Assembly (NCBI GenBank): GCA_027859055.1
Contig: JAQIBO010000305.1
Location: 1-9,289, forward strand
Direction: 5' to 3'
DNA: 9,289 nucleotides
Source: Spirochaeta sp.
GTDB taxonomy: Bacteria > Spirochaetota > Spirochaetia > DSM-27196 > Alkalispirochaetaceae
This document shows positions 6,098 through 9,289 of the stretch, in pieces. The notes below the pieces were generated by a model. That model saw only the letters and a program-made list of their open reading frames with translations. It had not been told where the DNA came from and did no database searches. The translations under genes were made by a program, and so were the position numbers. The number at the start of each line of letters is the position of its first letter. Position 1 is the first letter of the stretch.

Positions 6098-6905
6098 GCT
6101 CTCCTCCAAAACTTCGGGCCGGTCTGTCACACCGTGGCAACGGACCGGTGGTGTACCACCGCGCTGCACGTCGGTGATCTTCGACCTTGACGGCACACTC
6201 CTCGATACCCTCGCAGACCTTGCCGGCGCTATGAACCGCGTTCTCGCGGCACGCGGGTACGAGACCGCGTCTGTGGAGGCGTACCGCATGCGGGTGGGGT
6301 GGGGACTGCGAGAGATGGTGATCAAGTCCCTCCCTCCTGACGACGCCGCGGATCCCTCGATCGTCGAGGCGGTGGCGGCGGAGTTCCGTCAGATCCACTT
6401 CGCACACCCGGTCATCGAAACGGTTGCCTATCCCGGCATTCCGGAACTGATCAGTGCATTGACCCAGAGCGAGTTCCCGCTTTTTGTGAACACAAACAAG
6501 CCTGATCCTATCGCGGCAACCGTGGTAAACACGTTGCTCTCCCGGGAGGCGCTTGGAACCGTGACCGAGCCGTTCACCGCAATTCTTGGCCAGCGCGACG
6601 ATATTCCGCAGAAACCGGATCCTGCGGGGGTGCACCTGCTGCTTGGGGACAACGAACTCGAACCGGCGGAATGCTGGTATATCGGTGACTCCGACGTTGA
6701 TATGGAAACGGCCCGCGCCGCAGGATGCACCGCAGTAGGCGTCAGCTGGGGGTTTCGCGACGCTGCGGCGCTCGCAGCGGCGGGGGCTGATCAGATATGT
6801 TACAGTGTGCAGGACGTCCGGGAGGCTCTGGCCGCGGCGATTCCGCTGCCGGAACTCGCGCCGTCGCCATCGAACAAGGCGGCGGCAACTGAAACGACAA
6901 AGTGA
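6084..6905 (+). CDS. HAD-superfamily phosphatase, phosphoglycolate phosphatase (Gph)-like
   Basis: Cytoplasmic Mg-dependent hydrolase of 273 residues that removes phosphate through an aspartyl-phosphate intermediate. HAD motif I is FDLDGTLLD (33-41), with nucleophile Asp34 and acid/base Asp36. Motif II is VNTNK (135-139), motif III is QKPDP (176-180) with Lys177, and motif IV is IGDSDVDMETA (200-210), with Asp202 and Asp206 binding the metal. The helical cap between motifs I and II is of the Gph type. The GTG at 6084 is chosen because a promoter-like element ends 6 nt upstream. This adds about 30 residues before the core, and a shorter start at GTG 6174, directly before IFDLDGT, is possible. 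The C-terminus ends in an Ala/Pro/Ser-rich tail. It is first in an operon with the phosphohexomutase (21-bp gap) and the exonuclease. Phosphoglycolate is the family's usual substrate, but a sugar phosphate is equally possible given the neighbour. Confidence 0.88.
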   Translation: MQKNKLSSKTSGRSVTPWQRTGGVPPRCTSVIFDLDGTLLDTLADLAGAMNRVLAARGYETASVEAYRMRVGWGLREMVIKSLPPDDAADPSIVEAVAAEFRQIHFAHPVIETVAYPGIPELISALTQSEFPLFVNTNKPDPIAATVVNTLLSREALGTVTEPFTAILGQRDDIPQKPDPAGVHLLLGDNELEPAECWYIGDSDVDMETARAAGCTAVGVSWGFRDAAALAAAGADQICYSVQDVREALAAAIPLPELAPSPSNKAAATETTK

Positions 6906-6913
6906 AGCGACAG

Positions 6914-6919
6914 AAGGAG
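6914..6919 (+). promoter_or_regulatory. Ribosome binding site of the phosphohexomutase gene
   Basis: AAGGAG lies 7 nt before the ATG at 6927, within the 21-bp gap after the phosphatase stop codon. It is one of two clear Shine-Dalgarno sequences in the window, both before internal genes of this operon. Confidence 0.8.
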
Positions 6920-6926
6920 AAGACAT

Positions 6927-8702
6927 ATGAACCATCAAGAGATTACAGAAGCAGCAACCCGCTACATAACCGCAGAACGTGACAAGAGTTTTTCCGACGA
7001 AGTGCGGGAACTGCTCGGCGCACAGAACTGGGACGAGCTGGAAGACCGCTTCTACACCGACCTTGAGTTTGGCACCGGCGGCCTTCGCGGTGTGATCGGG
7101 GGCGGTTTCAACCGGATGAATCCCTTCGTCATCGCCCGCGCAACCACCGGACTTGCCCAGTACGTCGGTGCGGAAGGTGATACGCGCCCCGATGGTACCC
7201 GGGCGGCGGTCATATCGCATGACAATCGCCGCTACTCCCGGGAGTTTGCTCTCTCAGCGGCACTTGTCTTTGCCGCCCACGGAATCAAGACCTATCTCTT
7301 CAGTGACCTGCGTCCCACGCCGGAGCTTTCCTTTGCGGTTCGTCAACTTGACGCTTCAGTGGGCATCATGGTAACCGCCAGCCACAACCCGCCGCAGTAC
7401 AACGGCTACAAGGTGTACTGGGGGGATGGGGCCCAAATCATCGAACCCCACGACAGCGCCATTATCGACACGGTCATGGCGGTGAAGCCCGAGGATATCG
7501 AGATAATGGACAAGGCAGCGGCGTTGGAACAGGGGCTTCTTGAGTATATCGACAAGGAAATCGACGAACAGTTTATCGCGATGGTTAAACGGCAATCGGT
7601 TCAACCGGAACTGCTCAAGGAAAAAGGCGGCGAGGTGACGGCGGTCTACACACCGCTTCATGGAACCGGTGCAATCATGGTTGAGCCGGTGCTCAACCAG
7701 TTGGGTGTCAACGTGATCACCGTTCCGGAACAACGCGAGCCGGATGGCGAGTTTCCCACCGTCAAGTTTCCTAACCCCGAGGAGGCCAGCGCGATGGAGA
7801 TGGCAGTGGAACTCGGCAAGAAGGAGCACGCCGACATCGTGATCGGGACCGACCCCGACGCCGACCGTGTGGGCATCGCGGTACCCGTCGGTGACGAGAT
7901 GCAGCTGGTGACGGGCAATCAGCTCGGTGTCCTGCTTGCGGATTATATCCTCGGACAGCGCAAAGCGTTGGGAACGCTTCCCGCTCGACCGGCATTTGTC
8001 ACCACCATCGTCACCACGGAGATGCAGAACGCCGTCGCCGAGCACTACGGTGCCACCGTGTACCAAACGCTGACCGGTTTTAAACATATCGCCTCAATCA
8101 TGCGTGACCTCGAAGAAAACCCGGACGGACCGGTCTTTATCATGGGTGACGAGGAAAGCTACGGCTACCTGATCGGCACCGAGGTGCGTGACAAGGACAG
8201 TATCACCGCCACGATGCTCACCATAGAAATGGCGCTGCATTGGCGCAACTCCGGTCTCAGCGTCCTCGATCGCCTGGAACAGCTCTGGCAGCAGTTCGGG
8301 TACTGGGAAGAAAAGACGATTTCAAAGTACTTTGAAGGGCAGACGGGAAAAGAGATCATGGCTGGAGTCATGAAGCAACTTCGTGAAGACCCGCGGGCAG
8401 AATTTGGCGGCGTGAAGGTGGATCGCGTGTTCGATATCAAAAACGATACGATTACTCATCCTGGTGATGGACGTCGTGAGGCGGGCCCGGGGCTGCCGTC
8501 CTCCAACGTACTCCAGTACTTCCTCGCCAACGGCGCCAAGGTCAGCGTTCGTCCCTCCGGTACGGAACCGAAAATCAAGTTTTACGCCAGCTGCCACAGC
8601 AAACCCGACATGGATTTGGCTGCCGCGCGTTCAGAAGTGGCGGAGCAGATCGCGGCCATCGAACGTGATATTAAGGCAATTATTGCGGAGGCTGAAGGGT
8701 GA
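6927..8702 (+). CDS. Phospho-sugar mutase (phosphoglucomutase/phosphomannomutase, alpha-D-phosphohexomutase family)
   Basis: Cytoplasmic enzyme of 591 residues that interconverts hexose 1- and 6-phosphates, linking glycolysis to glycogen and cell-envelope sugar synthesis. The four family loops are all present. TASHNPPQYNGYK (150-162) carries the phosphoserine Ser152. GTDPDADRVG (307-316) is the metal-binding loop. GDEESYGYL (407-415) recognises the sugar, and RPSGTEPKIKFY (542-553) binds the substrate phosphate. The N-terminal FGTGGLRGVIGGGFNRMNP (48-66) is the start of domain 1. The length of about 590 fits the longer bacterial PgcA/phosphopentomutase-2-like group rather than the 450-residue AlgC/GlmM type. 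Glucose 1-phosphate is the likeliest substrate, but pentose phosphates cannot be excluded. AAGGAG precedes the ATG by 7 nt. It is the middle gene of the operon, and its stop TGA overlaps the GTG start of the exonuclease. Confidence 0.95.
   Translation: MNHQEITEAATRYITAERDKSFSDEVRELLGAQNWDELEDRFYTDLEFGTGGLRGVIGGGFNRMNPFVIARATTGLAQYVGAEGDTRPDGTRAAVISHDNRRYSREFALSAALVFAAHGIKTYLFSDLRPTPELSFAVRQLDASVGIMVTASHNPPQYNGYKVYWGDGAQIIEPHDSAIIDTVMAVKPEDIEIMDKAAALEQGLLEYIDKEIDEQFIAMVKRQSVQPELLKEKGGEVTAVYTPLHGTGAIMVEPVLNQLGVNVITVPEQREPDGEFPTVKFPNPEEASAMEMAVELGKKEHADIVIGTDPDADRVGIAVPVGDEMQLVTGNQLGVLLADYILGQRKALGTLPARPAFVTTIVTTEMQNAVAEHYGATVYQTLTGFKHIASIMRDLEENPDGPVFIMGDEESYGYLIGTEVRDKDSITATMLTIEMALHWRNSGLSVLDRLEQLWQQFGYWEEKTISKYFEGQTGKEIMAGVMKQLREDPRAEFGGVKVDRVFDIKNDTITHPGDGRREAGPGLPSSNVLQYFLANGAKVSVRPSGTEPKIKFYASCHSKPDMDLAAARSEVAEQIAAIERDIKAIIAEAEG
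8687..8691 (+). promoter_or_regulatory. Ribosome binding site of the exonuclease gene
   Basis: GGAGG lies inside the last codons of the phosphohexomutase gene, 7 nt before the GTG at 8699. It decides this GTG as the start and implies coupled translation. Confidence 0.75.
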
Positions 8703-9271
8703 TCATCGATACCACCTTGGGCGTGACGGAGTTCACCTTTGTTGCCTTCGACTTTGAGACGACCGGCCTCCATCCGGCGGTTGATCGCGTCGTCGAGTTT
8801 GGCGCGGTTCGCTTCACCGTGGGCACGGAGGTCGCCGAGTTTGAAGAACTGGCCAATCCGGGAATGCCGATCAACGCCGACGCTGCCCGGGTGAGCGGGA
8901 TCACCGACGAAATGGTAGCGGGAAAGTCGCCGGTTGACGCCGTCCTGCCGCGCTTCATGGAGTTTGTCGGTGACGCGATTCTCATCGCACACAACGCGGA
9001 GTTTGACACCAGTTTTTTGCGGGCGGAGCTGCAACGGGCGGGGCTGCCGACGGTGGAAAACCTGATCATCGACACCCAGACGCTGGGACAAAAGGCGTTC
9101 CCCGGAAAGAAAAGCTACTCCCTGCAAAACCTGGTGGAGATGCTTGGCATTCCCGGGAACACCGCTCACCGCGCGCGGGACGACGCCCGGCAGTGTATGC
9201 GCCTGTTTGAGCACTGCGTGCAGGCGATGAGCTTTATGGGGGATCTGCCACTCGCCGACGTATTGACGTGA
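8699..9271 (+). CDS. DnaQ-like 3'-5' exonuclease (DEDDh family)
   Basis: Metal-dependent 3'-5' exonuclease of 190 residues, of the fold used by the proofreading epsilon subunit of DNA polymerase III and by RNase T. Exo I is AFDFETTGL (16-24) with Asp18 and Glu20. Exo II is LIAHNAEFDTSFL (95-107) with Asp103. Exo III is AHRARDDA (156-163) with His157 and Asp162. All five DEDDh residues are therefore present. The single domain fills the protein, and no clamp-binding or polymerase-binding tail is evident. The start is GTG 8699, overlapping the mutase stop as GTGA and preceded by GGAGG at 7 nt. The tight coupling to a sugar-phosphate enzyme gives no functional clue. It may be DnaQ itself or a stand-alone repair or RNA-trimming exonuclease. 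The remaining 18 bp of the window show nothing I can name. Confidence 0.92.
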   Translation: MIIDTTLGVTEFTFVAFDFETTGLHPAVDRVVEFGAVRFTVGTEVAEFEELANPGMPINADAARVSGITDEMVAGKSPVDAVLPRFMEFVGDAILIAHNAEFDTSFLRAELQRAGLPTVENLIIDTQTLGQKAFPGKKSYSLQNLVEMLGIPGNTAHRARDDARQCMRLFEHCVQAMSFMGDLPLADVLT

Positions 9272-9289
9272 CGCGCACCGGTACGGCGT

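Noticed and set aside
5871..7220. A 449-codon open frame on the minus strand across the phosphatase and mutase genes
   Set aside because: It is antisense to two well-supported genes, has a composition rich in Arg, His and Gly with no domain, and also overlaps the methyltransferase start and the operon promoter.
9263..9289. Promoter at the window end (TTGACG near 9263)
   Set aside because: No TANNNT hexamer falls at a 16-18 bp spacing before the window ends.

Overview
This is a high-GC bacterial chromosomal window made of ordinary housekeeping-type genes. I see no phage, CRISPR, tRNA or rRNA. The phospho-sugar mutase (N-terminal FNRMNP block) and the compact Rep/PcrA-like helicase resemble spirochaete versions as I remember them. 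I would guess a high-GC member of Spirochaetota, but that is a low-confidence inference from memory and no search was run.

Layout: the window opens inside an MFS transporter gene whose 5' end lies outside. It is followed by a cyclophilin-type peptidyl-prolyl isomerase with its own promoter, then a 446-residue membrane-anchored protein of unknown function. After a short GC-rich gap with a duplicated repeat, two genes run on the minus strand. These are a Rep/PcrA/UvrD-family DNA helicase (2929-5010) and an NSUN4/RsmB/RsmF-type RNA cytosine-C5 methyltransferase (5194-6048). Between them lies a conspicuously AT-rich 146-bp segment (5054-5199) bounded by 28-bp imperfect terminal inverted repeats. 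It looks like a small non-autonomous mobile element, and one of its ends supplies the methyltransferase stop codon.

From a divergent promoter region at about 6049-6097 a plus-strand operon begins. It holds a HAD phosphatase (Gph-like), an alpha-D-phosphohexomutase (phosphoglucomutase/phosphomannomutase type) and a DnaQ-like DEDDh exonuclease. The mutase and the exonuclease have good Shine-Dalgarno sequences 7 nt before their start codons, and the exonuclease start overlaps the mutase stop.

Regulatory pattern: the genes that open transcription units (isomerase, HAD phosphatase, helicase) lack Shine-Dalgarno sequences. Each instead has a -35-like hexamer, a 17-bp spacer and a TANNNT -10 hexamer ending only 6-9 nt before the start codon. 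This is the layout expected for leaderless or almost leaderless mRNAs. That promoter pattern and the 146-bp inverted-repeat element are the most interesting observations here. I found no evidence for a new multi-gene system.
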